Assembly (NCBI RefSeq): GCF_020921035.1
Contig: NC_063150.1
Location: 33,155,826 to 33,219,825 of the forward strand
Reading direction: 5' to 3'
DNA length: 64,000 nucleotides
From: Rhodamnia argentea
Taxonomy: Eukaryota; Streptophyta; Magnoliopsida; Myrtales; Myrtaceae
The translations under genes and the position numbers were made by a program. Below the pieces are notes generated by a model. The model was not told the DNA's origin. It ran no database searches and worked only from the letters and a program-made list of their open reading frames with translations. This document shows, one piece after another, positions 24,800 to 36,325 of this stretch (position 1 is its first letter; every line of letters starts with the position of its first letter).

Positions 24800-26015
24800 A
24801 GGTCAGTCGTAAGATGAAAATCTAATCCCCTCTCTTTACCAAAGGAAAGGTCGTTAGATAGTGAAAGAAGATTCCATTCAGACAATGGCATGAGGGTTGT
24901 ATTTGCTCAACGAAATTCGGATGCTGATGAAGGCAGGGTAGGTTTTCTATCTTTCACTTACAGTATGCCTTTACTTTTGTTGAAGTGCTTTTACTGGCTG
25001 TTCTCCAAATATCATGCGTGGCATAACCATGGTGGCATTTGACACTTGACTGAATACTTCCCTGTGCAGTGTTATTTCAATTGTCATTTAACATCTCACC
25101 TAACGTCTGTCTTCCTCAAAGTATATGAAGAAGGCACAGTCTGTTAATTCTTCCATGTTTCAAGGGTTTTGGACTTTCATGATTAATCCACGTTCTCTTT
25201 AAGTCCTATGTTTTCGTAGCCAGGGCTTCACTGTATTCCTCTCTCTTTGGGGGGGAGGGGGAGCTATAAAGAGGGCTGACTGATGCTTGCTTTATCTTTT
25301 TTTCCCTTACAATAGGACTGAGAAAGTTTGATCTGTTTAAATTCTGATTAAATATCTAATAAAGGAAACTTTCAATCTGATTACTGATTCTAAAATTAGT
25401 CGAAATGTGGTGCAATATGTTCCATTGGCCATTGGTTTGTGCCAAGTCACGTAAAAAGAAATTTTGGATTTTGGCTACTTACTCTACGTAGTAAGGTACT
25501 CACGTCTTCCTTTAATCCCTAGAAGTCTTAAAGATAGTGAATGCAAACTACTTTCCGATCAAATTCTTAGAAATTTCGGCATTAGAAACTCTCTTGTATT
25601 GCAAGACTCCAGCTTATTTCTACTATCATACATGGTGTAATTAACTACTAGTTTGATATCTTTGTTCTTCCTAAGAGAGTTATTAAGCATATTGCCCAAA
25701 GATGAGGGGGTGGTCTTGGAACACTGCCTGTTTTTCAACACACATTTGGAATCTTCTTCTCTAGGCAGGGTTTCTTTAGGTTGCTGGGATCAGGGCTTAT
25801 AGTCTGAAGGGAATGAGCTTCTGGTCTTTTATTGTTGTACTGACTCTTTTTATTACTGGCAAAAATTGCTTAAACTTTGAATGTTGGTGCGCAGTGGTTT
25901 ATCATCTATGGAAAGCTGGAAATAGAAGAGTTCATGACGCCAGGTTCTTTCCTGATGTTAATGCTATTTTTCGAAATGCAGTAGATAATGCAAGACTTAG
26001 ACGGAATGGTTGTTA
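24800..26015 (+). pseudogene. Atos exon/intron copy joined to a LINE tail (copy 2)
   Basis: 24800-24947 matches the end of Atos coding exon 4 (8390-8523), sharing 'CTCTCTTTACCAA', 'TGAGGGTTGTATTT' and 'GATGCTGATGAAGGCA', but several codons differ. 24948-25440 matches the following Atos intron. It then continues into LINE-derived sequence ending in a zf-RVT-like segment (CAVVYHLWKAGNRRVHDARF, up to the stop at 26014-26016). The extra 3' part is shared with the copy at 15.0-15.5 kb and is absent from the Atos intron itself. The LINE part is broken by stops and frameshifts. Confidence 0.6.
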
Positions 26016-26016
26016 G

Positions 26017-28060
26017 TCTGTTACTTATGACCAAGATTAATTTGTGTCATGCTCGGCAAATGCACTAATTTTTGTTTGGCAGTCAATTGGACTTTTGTGT
26101 GGTTAGCACTTGATGTGGCCGTGTCATAGTCCTTGATGTCGTTCCGGTGAGACGAGAGAGATCCATTTGTTTCACATACATGCATAGCTTTTTCCATGGA
26201 GTTAAATGTTCTTATATGTTTGGTCAGATTGGACTTTAGGTAAGATTAGATTATGGAAAACGTGATAATAAACTACTTGGCCCGACAAAAGTCATGTAAA
26301 TCGAGTTCGACCCCAAAGATTATCTCACTGAATATGATGGAAACAATTTTGTTCGCATTATGTAGTACGTGATGGTACTATAAATTTGAAACCAATTTTC
26401 ACTAATCCTCTTTTTGGCAAACAAAAAGTCAATCTAATCTGCATATCGGGACATGGGATATATCACTAGTATTCAAAATTTGACAACATAGCATCGGTGT
26501 GACCTGATGAATCTTTTAGCTTGTACATGGAGAGAGATGTACAGAGCAATATCGATGAGTGACGGTGAAAGCTCCGGTTTCAGAGCTTGAGCGAGCATGA
26601 TTTTTTTTTTCTATGCAGAGAAGTTGGTTTTGTGAGAAAAAAGGCCTTTGAAAGATTGAGAAAAAGAAATGAAGAGAAGTTTGCTCTTTTGACTAAAGCA
26701 TCGAAAAAGAAGAGCAAAATGGAGAAGATGTCGTGGACGTCAACAATTCCACTTGAAAGATAATTAGCAGATACCCTGCCTAGTTCTAGGGTAATAGCTT
26801 GTTCGTACGGTCCGAGTTGTGCACAGCATCTTTGTCTTGTTCAAATTAGGTGGAGCGAGTCTTACTTGGCATTTACATCTCAAATCAAAACGTACAATGT
26901 GTAAATCCAATGTGGCACTCTAGAGTACCCAATACTTTCTCTGGCTTCCTAGCAACGTGAAACTCTTGTCGCTAGTCCCCCAACTTCCAACTCTCTTCAG
27001 CTTATATGACAAGTCGCGAGAGAAACCAAAGCTACGAGAACGAAGTAATCCCCGTCACGAGGAATTGTACGAGGTATGATGTCCTTGCGTGTATCTATAT
27101 TACCAACAAATGACAGTAGCAATACAGAAGGCAACTCATATTGCAAGACGTGAAGGGCATGAGGATTTCCCTAAGATTGAAATTTAACATCCCAGCTCCT
27201 TGTTTACATTGCAGAGTCGAAGAAGAGAAGTGTCGAATTTGTTGAGAATAGGGACATTCGAAGAATACATCAACCCTGTAATTCTGAAGACCGCTTACAG
27301 AGAACATAAATTGTTGCCAATAGCGCATGTACGGATACGGTCGAAAGTCTGAACCTATAACTAATTTTCAGGCGCTGGGTTCGACTTTCATGCTTTGCAA
27401 AGAAGCGGAATAAAAGTCTGGAAGAGAGGATGTTAGAGTAGGACATGCAAAAAAAAAAAAAAAAAAAAAAAAAGATGCCTATGGAGTTTCTTCACACACG
27501 ATCTCTCCAAACAGTGTTCGAAGAGAAGCGGAGCTGTTTGGTTTTGTTCGAGTTTCATAGCCATCCAGTGGCGCCTACGACATTCCAATCAACTTTGGAG
27601 GTCTGTAAACACATAATTGTCGACCTAGAGTTAACCAAAGTTTCACCGATATAAAAGGCATAATTAAAAAAAATATACAGTGAATTTCGGAAATTTCGGA
27701 AATATATCTGAACCCAAAAACATATCAAGAGGTCTCGGAATCCAAAAAAAATAGAAAAATTACAAAACCCTGAATAATGCTAATAGTGAATTTTGAAATT
27801 TTTATTTTTATTTTTTCTCTTTCTTTTTCTTGCGAGCCACGGCTTTGCGACCGCGGGCGAAGGCGGCCTCGCATCAGTATTTACAAGGACTTAATTAAAA
27901 ATGTGGTGCCGAAAGAGTGCGGTGGAGAAGCATTGAAAGTTGCATAACCATGATTTCCTCATAATTCTATAAAAGTTACTCCCTTGTAGTAAAACCATTG
28001 ATTCGTAGATATATTGAAAGTTTTTTTAGTGCATAGAAAGAGTTTGGTCCATTCTTTTTA
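26017..28060. other. Intergenic DNA, no gene recognised
   Basis: At about 26910-26944 a GTGGCACTCTAGAGTACCCA block resembles the end of the 52.5-kb MULE. A poly(A) run of over 20 bases lies at about 27449-27473. AT-rich DNA follows, with a short GC-rich patch near 27830-27870. Confidence 0.4.
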
Positions 28061-28068
28061 TTGCAAAG

Positions 28069-28496
28069 TAGGGGTGTCAGAAAAGCCCGCGCCGGCCCGA
28101 CCGGGATCAACCCGACCCGACCTGGCTTAGCCCGAAAATTCACCTAATTTTCTAGCTTTTTCTGGCCGGGCTTGGTACTTGGGCCCGGTGAGGTCTCGCT
28201 GGTCCGACCCGGGCGGCTCTAGCTTTTTTTAACACCCATGTTTTCTTTTTAATTTAATTTATTTTTATTTTTCCTTTTTCATATTCTTTCATTTGATGGG
28301 TTTGTTAAGTGATTTTGATTTCAAAAAATAAAAAATAAATAAAAGAAAAAAAGAATCCGACCCGACCCGACCCGACCCGAAGAGTTGGGGCACATGTAAT
28401 TCGGGCTCGGGCCGGGTTGGGGCCGGACCAAGCTTGGTACTGTTAAGTTTCGGGTAGGTTTGGGCGGGGCCGAGACCTGGCCCGTTGACACCCCTA
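28069..28496. mobile_element. hAT-type MITE with 8-bp target duplications
   Basis: Both ends carry the 11-bp inverted repeat TAGGGGTGTCA, and TTGCAAAG is duplicated on either side (28061-28068 and 28497-28504). Eight-bp duplications with TAGGG/CAGGG-type ends are the hallmark of the hAT superfamily. The 428-bp body has no transposase frame and contains CCCGACCCGACC-type runs near both ends, around 28100-28130 and 28360-28380. It is non-autonomous and its boundaries are clear. Confidence 0.85.
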
Positions 28497-28504
28497 TTGC
28501 AAAG

Positions 28505-29654
28505 TAAGTTTCTCCCATCAGAATTGAGTAACTTTGCCGTACCGTTAATAACCTTTTAACATGAACGTAATTTTGAAACTATCAGAATTTAGTAACTTTT
28601 AGTCGTGGTTGGCAAATTTCATTTAAATGAGCAATTCTCAACGTATTGCGGGCATATTATTTGTTTATTTTTTTATTAGCCTTTTTATTCAAAAATAAGT
28701 TTTTCCCGGTAAGTGACTATTAATTTTATCATGAATACCAACTCCTCAAGGTTAGAAATAATTTTGCAAATATTCAGATGTTAATAATTTTGAAATACAA
28801 TAAGTAATTTTTCATTTGAAACAATTCTTAAATGAGTAGAGAAATATTTACCATCCGAAAAGAGGAAAAACCGAGTCTTTGTCTTAAGAAATACATTGAG
28901 AAAGGACAGATGCATAAAACCTTTCCACAAGGTCGATGCAAAGCGAAGAACCTTATCGGGGCTTGATATGCCGCGAGTCATATCTTATTATATTCCTCTT
29001 TTCTTTAATAGGGAATAGCGATTCGATAAGATAAACATCCCCAATGCTATATTTTCAGTGTGTTTTCTCTGTTAAGAAGATGAGATATATGGATAGCGAA
29101 CAGTTTTTTTCCTTTAGGATTTTTCTATTGGGCTAGGTCATTTTGGAGCAAGCGGATCATTTAGCGAATTTGATTATTGAAATTGCCTAAAATTTTTATT
29201 TTTGAAATTATAAGATAGAGACTATAGAGCAGCACTTGGTGTACTCTGTCCCACCGTACAATGGTCAGGTGGTGGTCCCCAATGTAAATTGGACCTTCGG
29301 AGAGGGTCCGTATGGAGCCGTCCAACCAATCATGGCCGGGGAGTTGGTCCGCCGAGAAGAATGAAGAACAAACCGGGCCTCATATTCCACCGCGGTCACC
29401 ACCACCGTCAAGAAGTTTCCGACCACCTGGGATAACAAATTGCGGAGACGCCCCCACGACTTTCCTTTGTAAGCAAATGAGGGATATGTTTCACGGGGAG
29501 AAGCGAGAGAGAGATTTGAATAATAGAAACAAATATTCAGTGGCATCAAAGCGCCATGTCGGCGGTGCATGTGACGCGTTTTTATCTAGTCAAATCCCAC
29601 CCGTGGTTTGACTCGTGGAAAAGTATTGTAATTAAATAAAATACCATGCTCCTC
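28505..29654. other. Intergenic DNA before the Copia element
   Basis: AT-rich to about 29210, then a less AT-rich stretch to 29620. A 99-codon frame at 29312-29611 has no domain I recognise. No gene is called. Confidence 0.4.
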
Positions 29655-29659
29655 GCTCG

Positions 29660-29954
29660 TGTAAGAATTGGACAAGATGATATTACTTTATTTCTTACAA
29701 GTATTCAAAGTACAGGATAACTAATACTTTATGGAAAGTTATCAGCTAGAATAAATGTAATACAATATCTATCATAAGCTATGACTTTTATACATGGAAA
29801 AATAAAATCCTATGTACAAAGAAGGACAAGTATTTGTTAACTTTGAAAACTCTCACTTCACTTGCCATGAGTATCAAAATTGCTTGGCTGGTCTTGATCT
29901 GATTGAGAGCAATCTTTAAAATTGCTTTGCTATTGAGATATACTTTCTCCAATA
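29660..29954 (-). repeat. 3' LTR of the Copia element
   Basis: It starts TGTAAGAATT and ends CTCCAATA on the + strand, identical in length to its partner at 33576-33870. Its inner side on the minus strand carries CTTGCGGGGGCG, a purine-rich stretch in the position of the polypurine tract. Confidence 0.85.
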
Positions 29955-30132
29955 CGCCCCCGCAAGAGAGGCGTTCCATCGCGAATGCCGATCTTGGACC
30001 ATAAATGAGTAAACCGTTATCGTGCAAGAGGTTTTGTTAGTGCATCCGCGAGTTGATCATGGGTAGACACGTGACCCACCCCGTAACATACCTTTGATTG
30101 AGAGAGTAACCAAGAAAGATACAAGGTTTCGA

Positions 30133-30580
30133 TCAATTTTCAAGTTTGTGTTTTGCATATGGTTGATAACACAAACAACCAAAAAATCGAAGTTTCGAGT
30201 AATTTGGACATGAGTTGAATAGAGACTCAAAAGGAGTTTTGAGTCCTAAGACCTGTGTAGACAGACGATTTATAAGAAATGTTACGGCTTGAAAAGCGTA
30301 AGACCAAAATGACGATGGAAGAGACGCTTGATGAAGCAATGTGAGACCGGTTTCAACAACATGCCTATGATGACGCTCAACAATCCCATTGTGTTGGAGG
30401 TGTTTGTAAATGTGTAATCCCATAATATAAGAAAAATCCTTTTAATTTTTTATACTCTCCTCCACCATCAGAATAAATTGATACAATGGGATTTTGAAAG
30501 TACTTTTCCACCAGCTTCTTGAATTTTGGAAATAGAGAGAAAATGTCAGATTTCTATTTAATTGGGTATAGCTAGATATA
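30133..30580 (-). pseudogene. Copia integrase, C-terminal half
   Basis: The minus strand reads FSLFPKFKKLVEKYFQNPIV with SDGGGEYK (second catalytic Asp region of the DDE core), then GIVERHHRHVVETGLTLLHQ including the ERHHRH motif, and RFFGCLCYQPYAKHKLEN. A frame change near 30425 separates the two parts. An in-frame stop occurs close to the solo-LTR junction. The other half of the domain is at 31882-31994. Confidence 0.8.
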
Positions 30581-30581
30581 T

Positions 30582-31876
30582 TGTTCTCTTGATTAGCAAC
30601 GCAAGTGCACGTATCGAACAAGTAATAAAGTGATGAATAAAAGTATCGTTCCCACAGAGATTGTAGACAAATCAATCAAATTACTTACTAAAGGTGAACA
30701 ATTCTCAAATTTATCTAACCAATTAAAAATTTAACGAAGGAATCAAAATTCTAAAGAAAAATAAATTAACCGAGGCAGAATGCACAAACTAAACGTAGAA
30801 ATTTCGAATATAAAGAAGCAAAGAACAACGTATTTCTATTAAGGATAAAAAAAACGTTAGAGCATCCGATTTCACTTAACCAATCAAGATTAATTAACCA
30901 ATCTCGTCATGCAATCAAATTGAATTCATAGTGTGATGGTAGAACTTCTTAATTTAAATCACTATCCTTGATCCGGTATAGCGACCCTACTTGGATTTAG
31001 CAACCCACACTTGTTCCATGTGAATTTAAGTAAATCCAAACACAGTAAGATCTATGAACGTTCCCGGATTCAATAAACCACCCTCGATTTACATAATACC
31101 GAAACCACACAAAAACTTAAGATATCTCTATCTATAATGAATTCATGGCTATATATCATAAAGCACTCGCATGGAATCTCCTTTCGGTCTCAAACATGCA
31201 ACAAAAATCATTCAAGTGGTGATCAAACACTTAAAAGCATTAAGAACATGATATATAACTCCCACATATGAATTCTAAAATTGCATAAACGAGTCAAGAA
31301 AATTAATCAATCATAGTTAAGCTACATCGTAGCTCTAACAAGAAGTAGTCTAGAACATAATGAAGCTTAAATTAAAAACGATGAATAAACTAAACATGAT
31401 GAAAAACAAGAACAAGTTCACCAAGAATAATCAAGGATTGACTTTGAATTCGCCTTCTTCTTCTTCACTTGGCATTCGGCATTGAAAGGAAGAATAGAAG
31501 CAAAACCCTAAACGTCGTATGATGTGAACGTCTCCTCTACCTCTCTTCTTCAAAAAATATCACGTTCTTTTTTCTGCATATGGCCATCTTCTTGTTTTGA
31601 AAAAAAGAAATCTCGATCACACCAGAATAGGATTGCAATCAAAGATTCTTCCCAAAAATAGACTTCTCTCAATAATAAAACTCCTAATTTAGCTTGGATT
31701 TTGAATTTCTCCCCAAGAAAAGCTTGATTCTCGTTGATTTCAAATTTGCATGGCTGAAGATCGAATTACCTACAAAATCAATTAAAAATAAATAAAGTAG
31801 ACATCAAATTCAATTGAAACTAAGCAAATATTAAGTCTAAAATAATAAATAAACTCTATATAAAATAGAGTTATCA
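30582..31876 (-). mobile_element. Solo-LTR-like insertion inside the Copia integrase
   Basis: The Copia integrase frame is interrupted by 1295 bp that starts TGTTCTCTTG and ends GAGTTATCA on the + strand (TG...CA ends) and is flanked by a perfect 5-bp duplication TATAT (30577-30581 and 31877-31881). Removing it with one duplication restores the integrase reading across HYTTYI. It has no coding frames, only AT-rich DNA and a block with GCAAGTGCACG and GTATCGTTCCCACAG. Those features fit an LTR left after recombination. The strand given is that of the TGATAACTC-first reading and is a convention only. Confidence 0.75.
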
Positions 31877-31881
31877 TATAT

Positions 31882-31994
31882 GTGGTATAATGATCCACAA
31901 AAATAACATAATACGAAAAACCATCTATTGATTTCACTATAGTGGGACCCCGGACGTTAGTGTAAATGAGATCAAGAGGTCGTCGGCTAGACAA
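31882..31994 (-). pseudogene. Copia integrase, N-terminal part of the core
   Basis: The minus strand reads RPLDLIYTNVRGPTIVKSID and then GFSYYVIFVDHYTTYM before running into the inserted LTR. This is the start of the rve integrase core. The family pattern would be IHTDVWGP-like, and the first catalytic Asp of the DDE triad appears replaced here by Asn (YTNVRGP). Confidence 0.7.
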
Positions 31995-32089
31995 TGTAGA
32001 ATCACCAAACAGAAGTTTATGACTTTTATTACATTAACACGACTCACAGAAAATCTAGAACTAGACTTGGAAAGAGAATGAATTGACTT

Positions 32090-32680
32090 TCACTTGAAAA
32101 GAAACTCTAAGATATGATGAGAGGGATGACCAAGATGTGGATGCCAATCACTAGAGGATGCACGGACACCAATCATAATTGAGGGTGGTGTATGAGTGAC
32201 ATGGAGGGAAGATGGAGGTTCATAAACATCATTGTTATTCAGGCCTTGTGTGAGAGTCACCCCCGTGCGCAAATCCTTCACCAAAAAATGGTTGGGAAAA
32301 AATTCCACGGACGTTTGGTTAGTCTTGCAAAACTTTGAAATAGATATCAGGTTTATACTAATATCAAGAACACATAGAACATTCGATAATAAATATGAAG
32401 CAGTGGAGGAGGAAAGTTTAGTTGAACCTATGTGTGTTATTTGCAAACCCGAGCCATCACCAATAACGATTTCGTCCGCGCCTTCATAATTGGAATGCAA
32501 AGAGAGATTTTCCAGGCTTGAAGTGACGTGATGAGATGCTCTAGAGTCCATGAGCTATCCTTCTTTGGCTTGGTGAGATAACACTATGCTATTTGTAGTA
32601 GGAGGAGAGGAGAAATATTGTTTGGCCTGATAGCATTGCTTGGCCGAGTGACCTACCTGTTCACATAATTGGCACCCGAC
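32090..32680 (-). pseudogene. Copia zinc knuckle, protease and GAG-pre-integrase remnants
   Basis: On the minus strand the nucleocapsid knuckle CQLCEQVGHSAKQC (about 32635-32675) is followed by an in-frame TAG and then MDSRASHHVTSSLENLSLHS. The retroviral-type aspartic protease motif should be DSGA; here Gly is Arg (DSRA at about 32540). Further on, DWHPHLGHPSHHILEFL is the HHCC-like GAG-pre-integrase region. Active-site change and stops make it inactive. Confidence 0.75.
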
Positions 32681-33526
32681 TCAAGCTTTTTGAATGGGCT
32701 GGTTATGATCATAATTATTGCTCCTTCTCCAATGAGGTTGTCGCGTAGATGGGTAGAATTTCGAACCTCGATTCGAAATATAGCCCCGATTAGTGTTCTT
32801 GTAAGAACCACTGTTGGAAAAATTTGTAGTGATAATAGTCGATTCACCCCAACTCTCTTCCCTTTTTAGATATTGCTCGAAATTGACAAATTTATCATGG
32901 AGTTCCTTGAAGGAAATGGGTGATTCATGTGCTCTAATGGCAATAGAAATTTCCTTGAATTTGAAGCGAAGCCCATTTAGAAAGTGTATTATTAAATCAT
33001 TATCACTAGTGAGAGAATTGATGATGGCAAGTTCATCGGCAATACCTTTGACGACTTGCAAATACTCAGCTACTGATCGAGTATCGCGTTTTGTGAGCAT
33101 TAAGCTTTCCTTGAAACTCATAACATGCGAACGTGTCCTATTAGCAAAGAGATGCGAGAGTTTGTTCCACGCCTTATGTGCTATTTTGGCAGAAGCAATG
33201 AGAGGAACGATTGTGTCTGAAGTGGAAACAATGATTGCATGAAGCAATAGTTGATCTTGGCGTACCCAATGAGAATAAGATGGATTGACGGTAGTTTTTC
33301 CATCGGTAATGATGGTGCTAAACAGACACAATAGCGTTCCATCTACATGTCCCATTAAGTCGTAGCCCAAGAGCAGAGAATTAAATTGAGCCAACCAGGA
33401 CGGATGATTCATCGAAGTTAACTTGAAAGATAGTTGCACAGCTGCATTGATCAATACAAGCATGGTGGCGTTATTTGAAGAAGGGCCGGTGACTATCGTA
33501 GGAGTGTTTGAGGATCCTTCTGCCAT
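32681..33526 (-). pseudogene. Copia gag, 281-codon open frame
   Basis: The frame starts MAEGSSNTPTIVTGPSSNNA and includes the UBN2/Retrotran_gag-type region (NHPSWLAQFNSLLLGYDLMG and SHLFANRTRSHVMSFKESLM). It ends at a TGA directly before the zinc knuckle, which continues in the same frame, so gag is separated from the rest of the polyprotein by a stop. It is otherwise well preserved. Confidence 0.8.
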
Positions 33527-33557
33527 TGAAAAAAAAAATGAACGATATGCTTGTGAG

Positions 33558-33575
33558 CAAGTAGGCTCGATACCA
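33558..33575 (-). other. Copia primer-binding site
   Basis: Immediately inside the 5' LTR the minus strand reads TGGTATCGAGCC. Copia elements usually carry TGGTATCAGAGC, complementary to initiator tRNA-Met; this copy looks like that site with one base lost. Confidence 0.65.
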
Positions 33576-33870
33576 TGTAAGAATTAAACGAGATGATATT
33601 ACTTTATTTTTTACAAGTATTTAAAGTACATGATAGCTAATACTTTATGGAAAGATATCAGTTAGAATAAATGTAATACAATATCTATCCTAAGCTATGA
33701 ATTTTATATATGGAAAAATAAAATCCTATATACAAAGAAAGAAAAGTATTTGTCAACTTTGGAAACTCTCGCTGCACTTGCCATAAGTATTGGAATTGCT
33801 TGGTTGGTCTTGATCTAATTGAGAGCAATCTTTAAAATTACTTTGCTGTTGAGATATACTTTCTCCAATA
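33576..33870 (-). repeat. 5' LTR of the Copia element
   Basis: Partner of the LTR at 29660-29954, same length and same ends, about 9% different by hand count. It is followed on the + strand by the second copy of the GCTCG target duplication. Confidence 0.85.
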
Positions 33871-33875
33871 GCTCG

Positions 33876-34090
33876 AATGCTCCTTCCCCAACTCCACTTC
33901 ATCGTCTCGCTCTTGCCTCCCCATTCCTCTCATCAACGCCTTGCCCTTGCCAAGACCCGGACCCGACCCGCCTAAACTCACCCCTGAAGGACCCATCGCC
34001 CAACTGGAGCAACCGCCTTCCCAAGGAGACGATCCTCCTCGATGGCTCCAACTACGAGCACGAGTTCATCGTAAAGTGTTCCCAAGCCTT
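33876..34090 (+). pseudogene. Truncated MORF/DAG-like gene fragment
   Basis: The + strand reads NAPSPTPLHRLALASPFLSS (transit-peptide-like) and then DPSPNWSNRLPKETILLDGS followed by NYEHEFIV. This resembles the start of the conserved domain of multiple organellar RNA editing factors (MORF/DAG-like), proteins that assist C-to-U RNA editing in plastids and mitochondria. Homology ends after about 15 domain residues, and the rest of the protein is absent. The Copia element lies directly against its 5' side. It is non-functional. Confidence 0.6.
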
Positions 34091-36290
34091 ACAAGAAAAT
34101 GACGTTCCGTGTCGTTGAGATTGAGCGCAAGGAGCAACATTGGAGTATTCACATTAGTTTAGAAAAGGCCTACGTATCGGAAAAGGAAAATGGATACGGC
34201 AATTCGAGCTCCGTGCTAGGAAGGGCCGAATGGGACCGGATCGAATGCATACTTCCATGTATCCGCTCAGAGGAAGATCTTTTCGTAGCGGACGACCCTC
34301 GAAACCATAATTTAGTGTAGTAAGAACTCTTAGGCGCCCATGTCCCGGACTTGTTAAGGTAGGCTGAACTGCTGCTTGCGGTATCGTTCTTTTCCCATAA
34401 AGCGACTCACTGAATAAATTGCTTGTGGAAATATCAGTCACCAAAGCCAGCCTTCCGTCAGAGGAGTGCTCAAGAACAACGACAATGAAACAAATCAAAC
34501 TGCTTTCCTTGATACTCGTATCGCCGCGGCAACTCACCACTCGACTAACGAAGGAAGCAGGTTTAGATTGCCGAAAGGCAAAATCGATGTATTGTTGTTC
34601 TTATATGTAAGGCTTGAAAATGAATTCTGGAAAGATTTGATTAAAATTCTCCCGGGAGATGAAATTACTCTCTTGAAATGACGACACATCACCACAACCA
34701 ATCATAAAACTAGAGGTGATAAGTGCTTGGACGTGCCCGTGGGACGCCAGTCTTACATGATCAGGCCTACAACAAAGGCATCTCCACGACGACACCACTA
34801 TCTTTAAGGTGATTATACACCTTCGAATGGACGGACTTACGCAGCCTTTTGCCACGCCTGGGAAAAAGCATAGGCTCCAAGGTCGAGCCGAGAAAATCCT
34901 GTCTAGATTCGCCCGTAAAAACATAAAAAAAAAAAAGAATTTCTTTACACGACCGATCTGCTCGGTCCGAAACTACTAGTCTAAGATCTCTTAGTCTTGT
35001 TGCAGGACTACAAGTTGAGCACACACACTTTTGAAGGGGATTCCAATCTTCAATGTGCTGATAAGTCCAGGACTTACTGGCAAAGTCTCTGTCTACTGAT
35101 CTACTGAGACTTTAAACTAGTAGACAACTTTGAAGGGATCAAACGTTAAATTATGGTGACAGACAAAACTTGACCGAATATTTCCATAATTAGCTATCTG
35201 CCCTACCTGCTGGTGTACCCTCCCTTTAGTCCTCAAACTGCTAGCCAAGCTCAATGAAAAGATGGGCGACACAACTCGGCCTGCACATCATAGGAACTTG
35301 CCAAAACTTGCACCGTTTCTCCAACCTTTGGGCGACTCCTAGAAAAGAACAACCCTCCTAAGACCAAACCATTTGAGGAAAAAGGCTGCAAAAACACCCC
35401 CACGATGCCCCCCCTCCCTCAGATCACACGTCCCTAGTTTCTTCATCCACGAGAGCCACATCTTCTCCAAGGAACTAAAAAAAAGAAAACTTCAACTTTT
35501 TTTGTTCAAGGCCTTTGGGATTGGCCATCACCCAATTCAGCTCTTCTTCTTCGTTTTTTTTTTTTTTTTTGACAAGATGCCATCTTTTTTTGTTCACCAA
35601 TCTCGTCAAAGGAATGTCACCAGGAAGGGGGGAAAAGAAACTCCCGACAGGAATTTGAGTAGGGTACGTGTCCTCTAGTTAGCCCCAGGGACGGTTCTTG
35701 TTCTGTAATCCCCATTCGATGCTGATGGTGGGAGTGAGAGTAGACTGTTTTTGTTGTTACTCTCAGGCTTTTGTTGTTTTCCTTTGGGGGGACTGTTTGA
35801 TCGTGACCCCACGATGGAGGATCATCCTCAGTCGAGTGTAATGATCCTAGGTTGGTCACTGGACATGACGGCAGTCCCTTGGGGCCTCGCTTTTGAGCCC
35901 CTACCTTAGCAACAGGATCCGTCGCCACATCACACGTCTCTCTCTCTCTGTCTCTCTTTCTTCAAAAGGTGAAACTGACCTGGTTTAATGAAGCCCTAAT
36001 GAGGGCAATGAGTGGAAAATACTAATTAGGGATTCTTAATAGAGAAAGAGGGAAGACAACATTTTACATCCCGATTAAAAATTTTACTTTTCAATCTCAC
36101 GATTAGCGTCTTGATACATCATCTCTTTTGAACACCACTATTGCAAAAACTCACAAATATGCTTGTAATAAGTGCGAATCTATCCCTTAAATATAGATTA
36201 CTTTCTTCGAATGGATTACAAATTAACCCGCACTTGTCTTTCCTCTCCATCGTCTAATCCTTTTTTTTTTTTTGTTGTGAAATTTCGTTC

Positions 36291-36292
<2 letters not shown>

Positions 36293-36322
<30 letters not shown>
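36293..36322. repeat. CT microsatellite
   Basis: About 15 uninterrupted CT units. No gene is close enough to assign a role. Confidence 0.9.

Positions 36323-36325
<3 letters not shown>

Larger units (their letters stand above)
29660..33870 (-). mobile_element. Defective Ty1/Copia retrotransposon
   Basis: Two 295-bp LTRs (29660-29954 and 33576-33870) bound the element, and GCTCG is duplicated outside them (29655-29659, 33871-33875). On the minus strand the order is 5' LTR, primer-binding site, gag, zinc knuckle, protease, GAG-pre-integrase, integrase, a short RNase H tail, 3' LTR. By hand the LTRs differ at roughly 27 of 295 positions (about 9%), so the insertion is old. Reverse transcriptase is absent: integrase sequence up to 'CIFLGYSLNQ' runs, near 30080, into the C-terminal tail of the polyprotein (VSTHDQLADALTKPL). 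A 1.3-kb foreign LTR splits the integrase. It cannot move by itself. Confidence 0.9.

Noticed and set aside
34099..35024. Several moderate frames considered as a possible organelle-DNA insertion
   Set aside because: I could not match any organelle gene with confidence, so nothing was called.
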